Below, in pieces: positions 1 through 10,180 of a stretch of 64,000 bases of DNA (position 1 is the stretch's first letter; each line of letters starts with the position of its first letter). The DNA lies in assembly GCA_900491605.1 (NCBI GenBank), contig UESW01003882.1, positions 1,324,579-1,388,578 on the forward strand. Reading direction: 5' to 3'. This DNA comes from Calamus simplicifolius. Its lineage: Eukaryota > Streptophyta > Magnoliopsida > Arecales > Arecaceae. The notes beneath the pieces are model-generated. The model had not been told where the DNA came from. It searched no databases and saw only the letters and a program-made list of their open reading frames with translations. The position numbers and the translations under genes were made by a program.

Positions 1-526
1 ATACTGGTACCAGGACCCTTCCTCTTAGGGGATATTTAAGAGTGATACACAAGATGTGTTTGTAGGGCCGTGGGATACATAAAGAAAAATAATGACAGTA
101 TAAACAATGTTTTGTTTACATCGCATATATTCTAGTAATTGTTATTGAATTAAGTTTCAAATTAATTGATCTGATGACATGAACCTGATGATAGCATGAT
201 AAATGAAATTTGAAATTATATTAGGCTTACTTATTGAGTGTGAGCTTATAAATTCTCATAATGTTTTTCAGAGCCTCAGGAATGAAGAAGGATAATTGAG
301 ATAGAAGGAGCTTCTATTAAGAAGACTTAGTTTTATAATAATGATTTCGTTAAGATTTGCTTGTGTATAGGGCAGGTAGCCCAAGACTGATAATTATGGT
401 TTGTAATAAATCATGGATGTGAATTTTGCTTTATATTGATTTATGTGATGAAGTTCAAGATGCCTTGCATGCCTGGCATGCGGCGGGTTGTCATCCTAGT
501 TCAAATTTTGGGACTGGGGCGTGACA
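1..526 (+). repeat. 5' LTR of the gypsy element (3' portion only)
   Basis: This corresponds to 7107-7635 of the 3' LTR with scattered substitutions and short indels. It ends in TGACA at 522-526, followed eight bases later by the primer-binding site. The 15-bp tandem array of the full LTR would lie just before base 1. Confidence 0.93.
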
Positions 527-533
527 GCTTTAG

Positions 534-545
534 TGGTATCAGAGC
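534..545 (+). promoter_or_regulatory. Primer-binding site for initiator tRNA-Met (gypsy element)
   Basis: TGGTATCAGAGC is complementary to the 3' end of plant initiator methionine tRNA and lies a few bases after the LTR end. This is the normal minus-strand priming site of plant LTR retrotransposons. Confidence 0.9.
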
Positions 546-711
546 CAGGTTTTGACATTAGGGACATATACATGATGACACTTTAGGCAAAATACTAGAG
601 TGACATAGAGACAAATTATAAATTTAAAGAAATCTCAGAAATTATGCTTTGAAAGCCTAACAATTAATGTTTACAGTGATATTAATTACAACTAATTTAT
701 CAGGAATAAGA

Positions 712-1830
712 ATGGCACGTCGCACTAGAAGTCGATAAAATGATGAGAGTTCCCAGGTTGGTAATGCTGGCCAACCGGGAGGTTTGGAAGCCACCGAAGC
801 TGCTGCCCCTGCCAATTCAGTCGAGACTGATCAGCAGCAACTCCAGACCGAGATGCTTCAGGTTCTCTCGGGTATGGCACAGTCGATGCGGGACTTGCAG
901 CACTAGATTCTGTAGGCCTTGTCTGCTCAGCCTACTCACACTGCTCCGCAGACATAGCCTGCCCCTCATGTTTCACAGACTCAGCCTGACCCTACTGCTC
1001 CACAGACCCAGCCTACTCCATCTCAATCCTAGATAGGGGTTGACCGCAGCTTTGCAGACTTCAAGAAATTTGCCCCTGCCCCTTTCTCTGGATCCACCAA
1101 CCCTGTTGATGCTGAGCGGTGGGTGCGAGACATGGAGAAGGCTTTTATGGCCCATGGTAGTCAGGATATGGAGTGGATCAGATTTGCTACCTACCTTCTC
1201 CAGGGAGAAGCCTATGATTGGTTAGTTGAGGAGCAGCATTGGAATGGACAGATTATTTCTTGGGGAGAGTTTAGAGAGATATTCTTCGACAAATACTTCC
1301 CCAGGAGTGTACAGAGACAGATGGAATCAGAGTTTATCAAATTGGAGCAAAAGGATCTTTCTGTGGCCCAGTATGAAGCTGAATTCACCAGGTTGGCCCG
1401 TTTTGCTTCAAATATTGTGACCAATGAAATAGCCAAGGTCACCAGATTCACTGAGGGACTGCGACCCAGACTGAGGCAAGCGGTCAATGCATTTGAGCTT
1501 CTCACTTACAGTGCTGTAGTGAATAAGGCCTTGGTGATTGAGAGGGATATGAATGATGTTCAAAAGGATTGGGAGCTGGAAGAAGAGAAAAGGGCCTACT
1601 TCTGGCCAATCCTCTGCTCAGGCCAAGAAGAAGGATGCACAGCAGACCCCAGCTGAACCACAGAATAAGGAGACTCGTTGCATTCATTGTGCTAACTCCC
1701 ACCTGGAAAGCCTTGCCGTAGAGTGACTGGTGCCTGCTTTGTATGGGAAAACTGATCACAAGATTGCTACCTGTCCCTTTCAGAAGGATCAACAGCCTTC
1801 TTCAAGTCAAGGAATGAGCCAGCACAGCAG
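712..1830 (+). pseudogene. gag: Gypsy gag, decayed (capsid domain and zinc knuckle)
   Basis: The natural start is probably ATG at 712 (MARRTRSR), because that frame runs straight into the capsid domain. It is blocked in frame by TAA at 736 and by TAG at 904 and 913. The capsid domain is open from 1123 to 1656, with the retrotransposon-gag features EAYDWLVEEQ, FDKYFPRSVQ and FTEGLRPRL. After a frameshift a CCHC zinc knuckle can be traced around 1735-1782 in two pieces, with its second Cys codon damaged by a missing base. Gag would package element RNA. At least two of the stops look like CAG to TAG changes. Confidence 0.85.
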
Positions 1831-2049
1831 CAGCAGCCACCGAGGACCCAGGGACGGTCTTCAACCTCACTCAGCAGGACGCTGCCGCATCTAATTCTAT
1901 GGTGACAGGTATACCCTTTAATGTTATATCCAGTATTACATTCTTATCTAGTGCAATGCATTGACAGTTAATTAACAGTAGGTGCAATCATTAATGTTAA
2001 AACAAATTACACTTATGTCAGAATGATTAAAGTAGGTACTGCTTACGCT

Positions 2050-2520
2050 CAAACTTTAATTGACCGGGTGCTACACATTCTTTCATATCTGACATCTATC
2101 TTGACAAGAATGCATCATTGACACCTATTCCTCTGGAGCAAGAGCTGCATATTGCGCTTCCAAATGGAGATGTTATGAAAGTTGGCACAGTATGCAAATC
2201 TTGCCCAATTATCTTGGAGAATAGGAGGTTGAATGCTGATCTCATTGTCCTCCCACTGAAGTTTTTGATGTTATCCTTGGAATGGATTGGTTGGCCTCCT
2301 GTCATGCTTCAGTAGACTACTTCAGGAAGACTGTCAACTTCAAAATTCCAAGCCAGCCTGAATTCAGTTTTATTGGTGGTCAGAAACACCTAGCCTCAGT
2401 GTTCATATCAGCGATGCAGGCTGGAAAGTATTTGATGAGTGGTGGTCAAGGATTTCTTGCTGTAGTCAAGGACCTTCAGCAAGAAGAGACCAAGTTGGAG
2501 GATATTCCCATAGCTCAATA
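2050..2520 (+). pseudogene. Gypsy aspartic protease region, decayed
   Basis: The active-site stretch (Asp-Ser-Gly-Ala-Thr-His type) is detectable around 2058-2085 but the reading frame shifts inside it by one base. The C-terminal part is clear: ILGMDWL in pieces around 2270-2295, then the open stretch 2282-2521 (ASCHASVDYF, VNFKIPSQPEF), typical of the protease to reverse transcriptase linker of plant chromoviruses. The protease would cleave the Gag-Pol polyprotein. It is not functional in this copy. Confidence 0.78.
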
Positions 2521-3845
2521 ATTCCCAGATGTCTTCCCTGAGGATTTGACTAATTTACCTCCTGATCGGGAAGTCGAGTTCTCTATTGATCTAGTTCCTG
2601 AACTGGACCTATATCAAAGGCCCCTTACGTATGGCCCCGGCTGAGCTAAAAGAACTGAAAATCAACTGCAAGAGCTCCTAGATCGAGGATTTATTAGACC
2701 CAGTGCTTCTCCTTGGGGTGCTCCAGTTCTATTTGTTAAGAAGAAGGATGGCAGTCTTCGACTCTGCATTGATTACCGGGAATCAATAAAGTAACAGTGC
2801 GAAATAAGTATCCTCTGCCAAGGATTGACGACTTGTTTGATCAACTTCAAGGAGCCCGGATATTCTCAAAGATTGATCTTAGGTCCGGGTACCATCAGCT
2901 CAAAGTCAAAGAAGGGGATGTACCAAAGACAGCATTTAGAACCAGATATGGCCACTATGAGTTCTTGGTGATGCCGTTTGGGTTAACTAATGCCCCAGCA
3001 GCATTCATGGACTTAATGAATAGAATTTTTAAACCATATCTGGATCAGTTTGTGGTGGTTTTCATTGATGATATTCTGATATATTCCAAGAGCCATAAGG
3101 AGCATGAGGACCACCTGAGAATCGTGCTACAGATTCTTCGAGAGAAGAAGCTTTATGCCAAGCTGCAGAAGTGTGAATTTTGGTTGGATCAAGTATCTTT
3201 CTTGGGTCATATAATCTCTAAAGATGGTGTATCTGTGGACCCAAAAAAGATTGAAGCTATCACTAGCTGGAGCCGACCTTCCAATGTGGCAGAAGTCAGA
3301 AGCTTCTTGGGATTAGCCGGTATTACCGAAAATTTGTGGAGAATTTTTCTCGCATTGCTCTACCCCTAACTCGCTTAACCCAAAAGCGAGTGAAGTTTGA
3401 CTGGACAGTGGAGTGTGAGGAAAGTTTCCAGAGTTAAAGCAGCGCCTGGTGTCAGCTCCCATTCTTGTTCTTCCAACAGGATCTGAAGGTTTTACTATAT
3501 ACTGATGCCTCTCGAAAGGATTGGGATGTGTTTTGATGCAGAATGAAAGAGTGATAGCTTATGCCTCCAGACAACTGAAACCTTATGAGCAGAATTATCC
3601 TACTCATGATCTGGAATTGGTTGCTGTGGTTTTTGCTCTGAAGATTTGGCGGCATTATCTATATGGAGTTTGTGTGATGTGTATACAGATCATAAGAGTT
3701 AAAATACATCTTCACACAGAAGGAGCTAAATTTAAGGCAGAGGAGGTGGTTGGAACTATTGAAGGATTATGACCTGAATCTACAGTATCATCCTGGGAAG
3801 GCCAATGTAGTAGCTGATGCCTTGAGCAGAAAATCCTCTTCTGAG
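2521..3845 (+). pseudogene. pol: Gypsy reverse transcriptase and RNase H, decayed
   Basis: The fingers region (FVKKKDGSLRLCIDYR, about 2730-2780) is separated by a frameshift from the open block 2797-3369. That block has RIDDLFDQLQGA, FSKIDLRSGYHQLKV, MPFGLTNAPAAF and the catalytic box VFIDDILIYS (the FxDD form of YxDD usual in Ty3/gypsy). RNase H follows in at least three pieces: YTDAS near 3500, YASRQLKPYEQNYPTHDLEL at 3560-3620, and YHPGKANVVADALSRK at 3786-3830. These would copy element RNA to DNA and degrade the RNA strand. The frameshifts make it inactive. Confidence 0.9.
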
Positions 3846-5389
3846 TTAGCTGCTATGATTACTTCCCAGCCTCACGTATTGAGAGATCTGGAGAAGTGGG
3901 AGGTTGGTCTGAGAGTACAGCAGTCTGATGGGCTTGTTGCAGCACTTGTACTCCAGCCGACCTTAGTTGACAGAATCAAGTCCTCCCAGATGGAAGATCC
4001 AGATCTACAAAGGATTAAAGAAGTGGTACAGTCAGGAGTTCAGAATGAATTTTATATAATGGAGGATGGATCCCTGAAATTTGAAGGAAGACTTTGTGTG
4101 CCAAACAGTGAAGAGCTAAAGGCTGAAATTTTGAAAGAGGCTCACTACTCTCCCTATACTGTGCATCCAGGTGGCACTAAGATGTACAGAGACTTAAAGG
4201 AAAATTTTTGGTGGAAAGGCATGAAGAGGGAGATTGCTCAGTATGTGGCCAAGTGCTTGGTGTGTCAGCGAGTGAAAGCCGAGCATCAAAGGCCTGCGGG
4301 ACCTCTTCAGTCTCTGATGATTCCACAGTGGAAATGGGAAAAGATTACAATGGACTTTGTGACTGGTCTGCCCAAACTCCTAAGAGCAACGATGCAGTTT
4401 GGGTCATTGTGGACAGACTAACAAAATCAGCTCATTTCCTACCTTTCAGAGTTGGGGTCTCTAGTGAAAGATTGGCTAATTTGTATATTGAGCAGATCGT
4501 GAGACTCCATGGTGTTCCGGTATCTATTGTATCAGATAGAGATACCAGGTTTGTGTCCCAGTTTTGGAAGAGTCTTCATAAGGCCATGGGAACCAAACTA
4601 AACTTCAGTACTGCCTATCATCCCCAGTCAGATGGACAATCAGAGAGGACCATACAGATTCTGGAGGACATGTTGCGAGCCTGTGTGATGGACTTGGGTG
4701 GAGCTTGGGATAACCACTTACCTTTGGTGGAGTTTGCATATAATAATAGTTACCAAGCCAGCATCCAGATGGCTCCATTTGAAGCTCTGTATGGTAGGAG
4801 GTGCAGATCTCCTATATGTTGGGATGACGTGGGGGAAAGAAATTGCTAGGCCCTGAGCTGATTCAGCAAATAGTAGATAAGGTGCATTTGATCAGGGAGC
4901 GTCTTCGTACAGCTCAGAGCAGGCAAAAGAGCTATGCTGATGTCAGAAGAAGGGAATTGGAATTCCAGGTTGGGGATCATGTTTCTTAAGGGTATCACCA
5001 ACCAAAGATGTGATGAGATTTGGGATTAAAGGAAAGCTGAGTCCACGTTATATTGGACCTTTTGAGATCTTGAGCAGAGTCGGAGAGGTTGCTTACAGCC
5101 TGGCACTGCCTCCGATTCTATCTGGGTACATAATGTTTTTCATGTATCTATGTTGAGGAAGTATATCTCTGACCCCAGCCATGTCATAGCGTATGAGCCT
5201 ATACAGTTGAGGAAAGATTTATCATATGAGGAGCATCCTTTGCGTATCGTAGACCGCAAAGATCAGGTTCTGAGACGGCGTACCATTCCCTATGTCAAGG
5301 TGCAATGGAGTAATCATTCTGAGAGGGAGGCTACTTGGGAACTGGAGGAAGAAATAAAAGAAAAGTATCCACAACTATTTATATCTTAA
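3846..5389 (+). pseudogene. pol: Gypsy integrase with C-terminal chromodomain, decayed
   Basis: The zinc-binding H2C2 module is visible near 4140-4290 (H in AHYSPYTVHPGG, CLVCQR). The catalytic core begins in one frame (WEKITMDFVTGLP) and continues in another (VIVDRLTKSAHF, VSDRDTRF, AYHPQSDGQSERTIQILEDM), so the DDE triad is split by a frameshift near 4390. Another break near 4845 precedes the C-terminal part. The open stretch 5150-5389 is a chromodomain-like tail (VLRRRTIPYVKVQWSNHS, EATWELEEE). In chromoviruses this tail is thought to steer integration to particular chromatin. Confidence 0.9.
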
Positions 5390-5500
5390 AATAGTTAATG
5401 ATTGAAAACTGTTAGCTTTAGTTGATTGTTAGTCCTTGGGACAAAAATTGGACTTTTAATTTTCTCTAATAAAAGTTATCAATTTCGAGGCCAAATTTTT

Positions 5501-5515
5501 ATAAGGAGGAGAGAA
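5501..5515 (+). promoter_or_regulatory. Polypurine tract of the gypsy element
   Basis: The purine-rich run ATAAGGAGGAGAGAA lies directly against the 3' LTR start (TGTAATCCC). It is the plus-strand primer used in reverse transcription and fixes both orientation and LTR boundary. Confidence 0.88.
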
Positions 5516-5639
5516 TGTAATCCCTAGATTTCTCAACTGCTCGTGAGAGTTATCACGAGATCAGGAAGATAGACTCTAGATATTTAAATTCCAAATATCT
5601 AACTAATAGAGTCCCTTGATTTGGGGACTCTGCATTGCC

Positions 5640-5647
5640 TATAAAAG
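5640..5647 (+). promoter_or_regulatory. TATA box in gypsy LTR
   Basis: TATAAAAG lies 125 bp into the LTR and is the only strong TATA signal in its first part. It would start element RNA and put the GC-rich block downstream, in R/U5. Confidence 0.7.
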
Positions 5648-5844
5648 ATCATGTGGAAACCTCCTTCCCATCATACGTGAACGCCTCCTTCTCATCATCT
5701 TCTCGTGCGGACGTTTCTTCCCAGCGCGCCTGCTTCTGGTAAGTCCCTGTCCATGCCTGGGAGAGAGAAGGTTAGAGAGAGAAAGTTAAAAAAAAAAAAA
5801 AAGGGAGAGACAGGGAGGAACCGGGTTGAGAAACCCGGTCCCTT

Positions 5845-6480
5845 CCCTGTGTCGACGGTTCAGGCCCGGCGGCATGCCCGCCGCCTCGCCGGGCCTGAGC
5901 CCCGGCGACAACCCCACCGCACCGGGGGCAGCGTCCGGTGGGGTGCCGGAAGAGAGAGAGAGAGAAGAGCGGTGACGGGAGAAAGAAGCTGGGAAGATTG
6001 GTGTAACCGGCAGTCCGATCTTGGTTCGGGCCCGGCGGCGTGCTCGCCGCTTCGCCGGACCTAAGCCTTGGTCGACCTCCACCGGCGGGGCGTGCATCCG
6101 GTGGAGGTCCGGCCGGCCATGGTGGCCGGCCGTGCCGCGGCACGCATCGTGGCCATGGAAAACAGTGAGAGTGAAAGAGTGGAAGAAAGAGGAAAATGGG
6201 GGAGAGAGAAGGAGGGGAGGCCGGACGCGGCGGCGGCCAGCTCTGGTCCGGCCAACGGTGGCCGGACCGACGCCAATTTGGCCGGAATTGGCACCGGCAC
6301 CGTGGAAGACGCGCGGGCGATGAAAGAGAAAAGGGAGATTGAGAGAGGAATTGATGAGAGAGAGAGAGGGAGGGGGAGGCTGGCCGCGGCGGTGGCCGGC
6401 CCTGGTCCGGCCAACGGCGGCCGGGCCACCTCCAATTTGGCCGGCGGTGGCCCTGGCAGCTCTCGGTGGAGCGGGGGGGG
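5845..6480 (+). repeat. GC-rich, CpG-dense block with internal duplications inside the LTR
   Basis: Composition changes sharply from the AT-rich flanks to long runs of GGCCGG and CGCCGG. Two imperfect duplications are visible: one around 5858-5950 against 6025-6115 (GCCCGGCGGC...CCGCCTCGCCGG), and one around 6240-6300 against 6398-6450 (CTGGTCCGGCCAACGG). GA-rich spacers separate them. The block ends in a run of 12 G at 6471-6482. Confidence 0.8.
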
Positions 6481-6987
6481 GGGGTAATGAGGATTAATGG
6501 GCCGGTTGGGCCGTTTGGCGATTTGGGCTTATTGGCCGGTTCAGGAGCCTAGTTTGAGCAGCGTTTTGGGCCCTGTATCGGGCCGAGAATGGCAAAGTAA
6601 ATATATGGCCCGAATCAGGATTGATTCTAGTTTCTGGGGATAATTTTGTTTCCCTATTTGGGTGGATACGTTGAGAGATATTTGAGGCCAAAGTTAGGCC
6701 CGTGAAGTGGTTTAGGTAGAGTTTAAGAATTATTTTATAATTCAGATTTTAGAAATTTAATAATGAAAAATGATACTGTAGGTTCCCAGGTGTCCAATTA
6801 GCTAACTTATCAATTGGAATTTGCGTACTGAGGTAAGTAAGTCAAGTATTATAATTTTATTAATTATTAATTTATGAACTGTGAACTTATAGTTAAATAT
6901 AATTATGTTAATTTGGCAAAATCATGTTGTTACTATGATAATATGTAATTATGATAATGACAGTAAAACTTTATGTGTCGCCGCGGT

Positions 6988-7106
6988 TCTCACATGACAG
7001 ACTATCACATGACAGATTATCACATGACAGATTCTCACATGACAGATTCTTACATGACATATTATCACATTATCACATGACAGATTATCACATGATAGAT
7101 GATAGA
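6988..7106 (+). repeat. 15-bp tandem array (TATCACATGACAGAT) in gypsy LTR
   Basis: About eight direct copies of a 15-bp unit based on CACATGACAGAT, with one truncated unit in the middle and decaying copies at the right end. The 5' LTR copy of this array lies just outside the window. Confidence 0.85.
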
Positions 7107-7852
7107 ATACTGGTACCAGGACCCTTCCTCTTAGGGGATATTTAAGAGTGATACACAAGATGTGTATTGTAGGGCCGTGGGACACATAAGAAAAATAATG
7201 ACAGTGTAAACAATGTTTTGTTTACATCGCATATATTCTAGTAATTGTTATTGAATTAAGTTTCAAATTAATTGATTTGATGACATGAACCTGATGATAG
7301 CATGATAAATGAAATTTGAAATTATATTAGGCTTACTTATTGAGTGTGAGCTCATAAAATTCTCATAATGTTTTTCAGAGCCTCAGGAATGAAGAAGGAT
7401 AATTGAGATAGAAGGAGCTTCTATTAAGAAGACTTAGTTTTATTATATTGATTTAGTTCAGATTTGCTTGTGTGTAGGGTAGGTAGCCCAAGACTGATAA
7501 TTATGGTTTGCAATAAATCATGGATGTGAATTTTGCTTTATATTGATTTATGTGATGAAGTTCGAGACGCCTTGCATGCCTGGCATGCAGCGGGTTGTCA
7601 TCTAATTCAAATTTTGGGACTGGGGCGGTGTGACATTTTACAAGGATAGTTATAACCCCTATTCCCCTAGCCTTGCTTTTAAGGACATCTATACCTATTT
7701 ATTACTAAGCATTGTTTAATGGCATCACTATAGAGCCGAACATCACAGCAATGAAGGATTCATCTTCGTGGCCCCCATACAGCTCTTGAGTATCAGCAGC
7801 TAGAGCAACTTTTAGAGTCTATTTTGCAATGTTCAGCCATTGCTAACTCAGA

Positions 7853-8484
7853 ATGTGCCAGTGTGGAAGCTAAATAGGGATGGCAGATCTAGTGTGGACT
7901 CTCTATATAGATTCATCAACCAATATGATGTTGTCTACCCCTTTTATGCTATAGTATGAAAAGCATTTGCCTTAAAAGAAAGGTAAAATTTTTCTTTGAT
8001 TGGCTCTCCTAAATAAATTATATACTAGCAATATCTTGGCCAAAAAAGGTTGAAGGGTAAACAGCTGGTGTATCTTATGCAAGGCTAATTAAGAGTTAGT
8101 GGATCATCTAGCTATTTGTTCGTGCCCTTTCTCACGGTCTATCTTGGAGATTGGCTAGAGTGCTAAGAATGAGACAGTTGCCATCCAATCTCACCTATAA
8201 CCATATGGAGAAAGAAGAATGTGGAGGCTCCTTAAGGGAAGAACTGGAATCAACTAGCTATAGCATACATGCAACAAGTATAGTACAAGTTGAGAGTTTT
8301 CTAAAAGAAGAAATCTTTTTGGATATCGATATTACATAAAATCATTGCTTCTGTTATTCTAAGGACAACCATTGCTTTGTAAAGTTGGTGGACTCCTATT
8401 GAAATTTTTGTAATATTCTCTTTTTCATTTCTTCCCCTTTAAACATCTTATAATTATGCTGCTTTAAGAAATTTTGGTAGGAGA
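7853..8484 (+). pseudogene. L1-type LINE remnant: C-terminal reverse transcriptase region with zf-RVT
   Basis: Broken frames read VPVWKLNRDGRSSVDSLYRF around 7855-7915, then KVKFF near 7980 and WCILCKAN...ELVDHLAIC...CPFS at 8066-8135. This is the order seen at the C-terminus of plant L1-like LINE polyproteins, where the Cys-x2-Cys...His...Cys cluster is the zf-RVT domain. Stops interrupt it. The stretch after 8160 reads as a 3' UTR, and its continuation is at 25396-25428, ending in an A-run, because copia element A inserted here. Bases 7636-7852 hold nothing I recognise. Confidence 0.65.
8480..8484. repeat. Target site duplication of copia element A (left copy, GGAGA)
   Basis: GGAGA directly precedes the LTR start TGTAAG; an identical GGAGA follows the other LTR at 25391-25395. 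A 5-bp duplication is standard for Ty1/copia integration. Confidence 0.85.
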
Positions 8485-8708
8485 TGTAAGAAAACTATTA
8501 ACAATCTACACAATATTGCATAGAGTTAATAGTTAGGATCTTTTTTATTACCTCCAGCCATTGCTTTCGATCTACCTCTAGAAGATCTGAATCAGGATCT
8601 CGATCTTCCTCTCGATGAATCTTGATCTTCCTCCTCTCTATGGATCTTGATCTTCCTCCTCTCGATGGATCTTGATCTTCCTCCTCTCGATGGATCTTGA
8701 TCTTTCTC
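8485..8708 (-). repeat. 3' LTR of copia A, distal segment (interrupted by element B)
   Basis: This matches 24851-25090 of the intact LTR (GAAAACTATTAACAATCTAC onward). It stops at 8708 where element B begins with TGTTGG, and the LTR resumes at 18703. Confidence 0.92.
8596..8708 (-). repeat. 25-bp tandem repeat in copia A LTR (GATCTTGATCTTCCTCCTCTCGATG)
   Basis: Four to five direct copies of a 25-bp unit, some shortened. The other LTR copy carries the same array at 24961-25110. Element B inserted within it. Confidence 0.85.
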
Positions 8709-9518
8709 TGTTGGCCCAGATAGCAACCCAAGAGGGGGGGTGAATTGGGTTCTTTAAAAATTTAAACCTTTTTTTTGAAAAACTATTAGCTTTAAGTTAA
8801 ATGAAATTAAATGCAATGCAAATATAAAGCACAAACAAGGAGATAGAGATAGAGATAATGAAGCACGGCAAACACAAGGATTTTATAGTGGTTCGGTGTA
8901 TCCAACACCTACGTCCACTCCCAAGATTCACTTGGGTCCACACTATAATCAACTAGATTACAGCCGAGTTGTTTTACAAGATCACAACTCACAACTTGTT
9001 GTTTTTCCCCGGGATCACAACGAACCCAGCCGGTTTTCGGGCTCACCAGCACAAAACCCTAAACTCAAGCTAATCTAGCTTGACCCGAGGTTAACAACCT
9101 CCACTAGTTCAATCCCCTTGATTGAACTAGCACAAACAAATATAAGAATGTTTTACAATGATTCACAGCTCCTTAATGAGCAAATATTCAAATAAAGTAA
9201 CAAGGTTTAGAAAAGCCTGTTTGAAGTGATTGGATTTGAGCTTTTCTTCTTTTCCTCTTCTCCTTTGGAATGTTGAATCAAGCCTCAGCTTTGATTCTCA
9301 CAGTGTTGCAGTTGAGAAGATTGGAAAAAAACAGAGCTTTTTCTTTTTGAGAATCCTCCGATTTTTCATTTGAACGCCTTGGATTCTTCTTTGAGCTTTG
9401 TGGAGTGGAAGGATTTGAGTTTGAATGCTTTTCTCTTGGATTTCAGGCTCAAGACTTCTCGGATTTTTGATTTGAAATTTTTTCTATTTTTTCTCTTTTT
9501 CAAACGGGTGTTTTCCCC

Positions 9519-9527
9519 TTTTTATAG
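9519..9527 (-). promoter_or_regulatory. TATA box in 3' LTR of B
   Basis: On the minus strand this reads CTATAAAAA followed by GGGGAAAAC, about 140 bp downstream of the repeat array. The equivalent in the 5' LTR is at 18081-18089. Confidence 0.6.
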
Positions 9528-9666
9528 ATTTTTTAATCCATTTTTGGGAAGAAACTAGCCGTTGGAGTGTACCTGGAAACAAAATATATCCGTTAGAAGT
9601 TAGGTAAAAAGAAAATATTACCGTTAGAGCTGATCTGGCATTTTAAATTTTCGTCCCAGACAGGTT

Positions 9667-9997
9667 GGAGTCGGCTCCAACTTTTCAGGTGTCGGCTCCA
9701 ATCGTTTTTCCAAAAATAGAAATTTGAGTTCGTCGAGGAGTCGGCTCCGAAAAAGTTAAGTGTCGGCTCGCCATCGTCAGGTGTCGGCTCCCGAATACTG
9801 TGTGTGTCGGCTCCAGGATGCTCAAAAAATCAACGTTCTGTCCCCGCATCGGAGTCGGCTCCAGACACTGTAAGTGTCGACTCCGAAACTCTGGTGTCGG
9901 CTCCGAAACTCTAGGTGTCGGCTCCGGACCGTATCAAAAATCAGAAGAAAATTTGAATGGCCATGGGGTCGGCTCCAGGATTCTAGGTGTCGACTCC
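9667..9997 (-). promoter_or_regulatory. GTCGGCTCC / GTCGACTCC repeat array in 3' LTR of B (DRE/CRT-like cores)
   Basis: I count about ten GTCGGC and two GTCGAC cores in 331 bp, usually within GGTGTCGGCTCC or GGAGTCGGCTCC. Read on the element's own strand, GTCGGC is GCCGAC, which matches the RCCGAC core bound by plant DREB/CBF factors. GGAGTCGACTCC is a perfect palindrome, so the cluster also resembles the palindromic repeats reported from Sirevirus LTRs. The array lies upstream of the LTR TATA box. Confidence 0.8.
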
Positions 9998-10164
9998 AGG
10001 TTCTGAAACTTTGAAATTGATTTTGCAATTGATTCAAAACATTTCTTAATTCCTTTAAATTGATCAAATATTTTAAGTCCTGAAACACTTATCAAATCCA
10101 TTAGTAATCAAATAAATATACTCAATTCCTTTATTAATCATCAAAATCAATAATTGGGTCAACA

Positions 10165-10180
10165 ATCTCCCCCTTTTTGA
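10165..10180 (-). promoter_or_regulatory. Polypurine tract of Sirevirus B
   Basis: On the minus strand TCAAAAAGGGGGAGAT abuts the LTR start TGTTG. The A-run/G-run/GAT form is characteristic of Sireviruses. A second copy-like stretch (AAAAAAGGGGGAGAAA on the minus strand) occurs near 10408-10423, in line with the multiple polypurine tracts of this group. Confidence 0.85.

Larger units (their letters stand above)
1..7635 (+). mobile_element. Ty3/gypsy LTR retrotransposon, Tekay/Del-type chromovirus (5' end outside window)
   Basis: Seen: the first 526 bases match 7107-7635 nearly base for base, so they are the 3' end of a 5' LTR whose start lies before the window. The order is 5' LTR, primer-binding site, gag, protease, reverse transcriptase, RNase H, integrase, chromodomain, polypurine tract, 3' LTR. 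This domain order with a C-terminal chromodomain is that of plant chromoviruses, and the chromodomain resembles Tekay/Del. Every coding domain is recognisable but interrupted by stops and frameshifts, so the copy cannot be autonomous. The outer target duplication cannot be checked because the left end is missing. Confidence 0.93.
5516..7635 (+). repeat. 3' LTR of the gypsy element, 2120 bp
   Basis: It begins TGTAATCCC after the polypurine tract and ends GTGACA, giving the usual TG...CA termini. Its last 529 bases match window positions 1-526. It contains a TATA box, a GC-rich CpG-dense block and a 15-bp tandem array. No host ORF is convincing; the reading frames through the GC block are by-products of its base composition. 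Confidence 0.92.
8709..10164 (-). repeat. 3' LTR of Sirevirus B, 1456 bp
   Basis: This is the near-copy of 17261-18702. In element orientation it runs from 10164 down to 8709. It contains the GTCGGCTCC repeat array (9667-9997) and, downstream, a TATA box on the minus strand at 9519-9527. No host gene lies within it. Confidence 0.93.

Noticed and set aside
524..560. TGGTATCAGAGC considered as part of a tRNA gene (also 17247 and 24837)
   Set aside because: Only the 3'-complement of tRNA-Met is present directly beside LTR ends. These are primer-binding sites; no cloverleaf.
5705..6487. Several overlapping 100-140 residue frames on both strands within the gypsy LTR
   Set aside because: They fall in the GC-rich LTR block, where stops are rare. 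Arg/Pro/Ala-rich translations with no family likeness.
6949..7185. Frames with HVICHVRICHV-type repeats on both strands
   Set aside because: Translation of the 15-bp LTR tandem array.
9668..10000. Regular GTCGGCTCC repeats considered as a CRISPR array
   Set aside because: Motif is only about 10-12 bp, spacers are irregular, the sequence is a plant LTR, and both LTR copies share the same 'spacers'.
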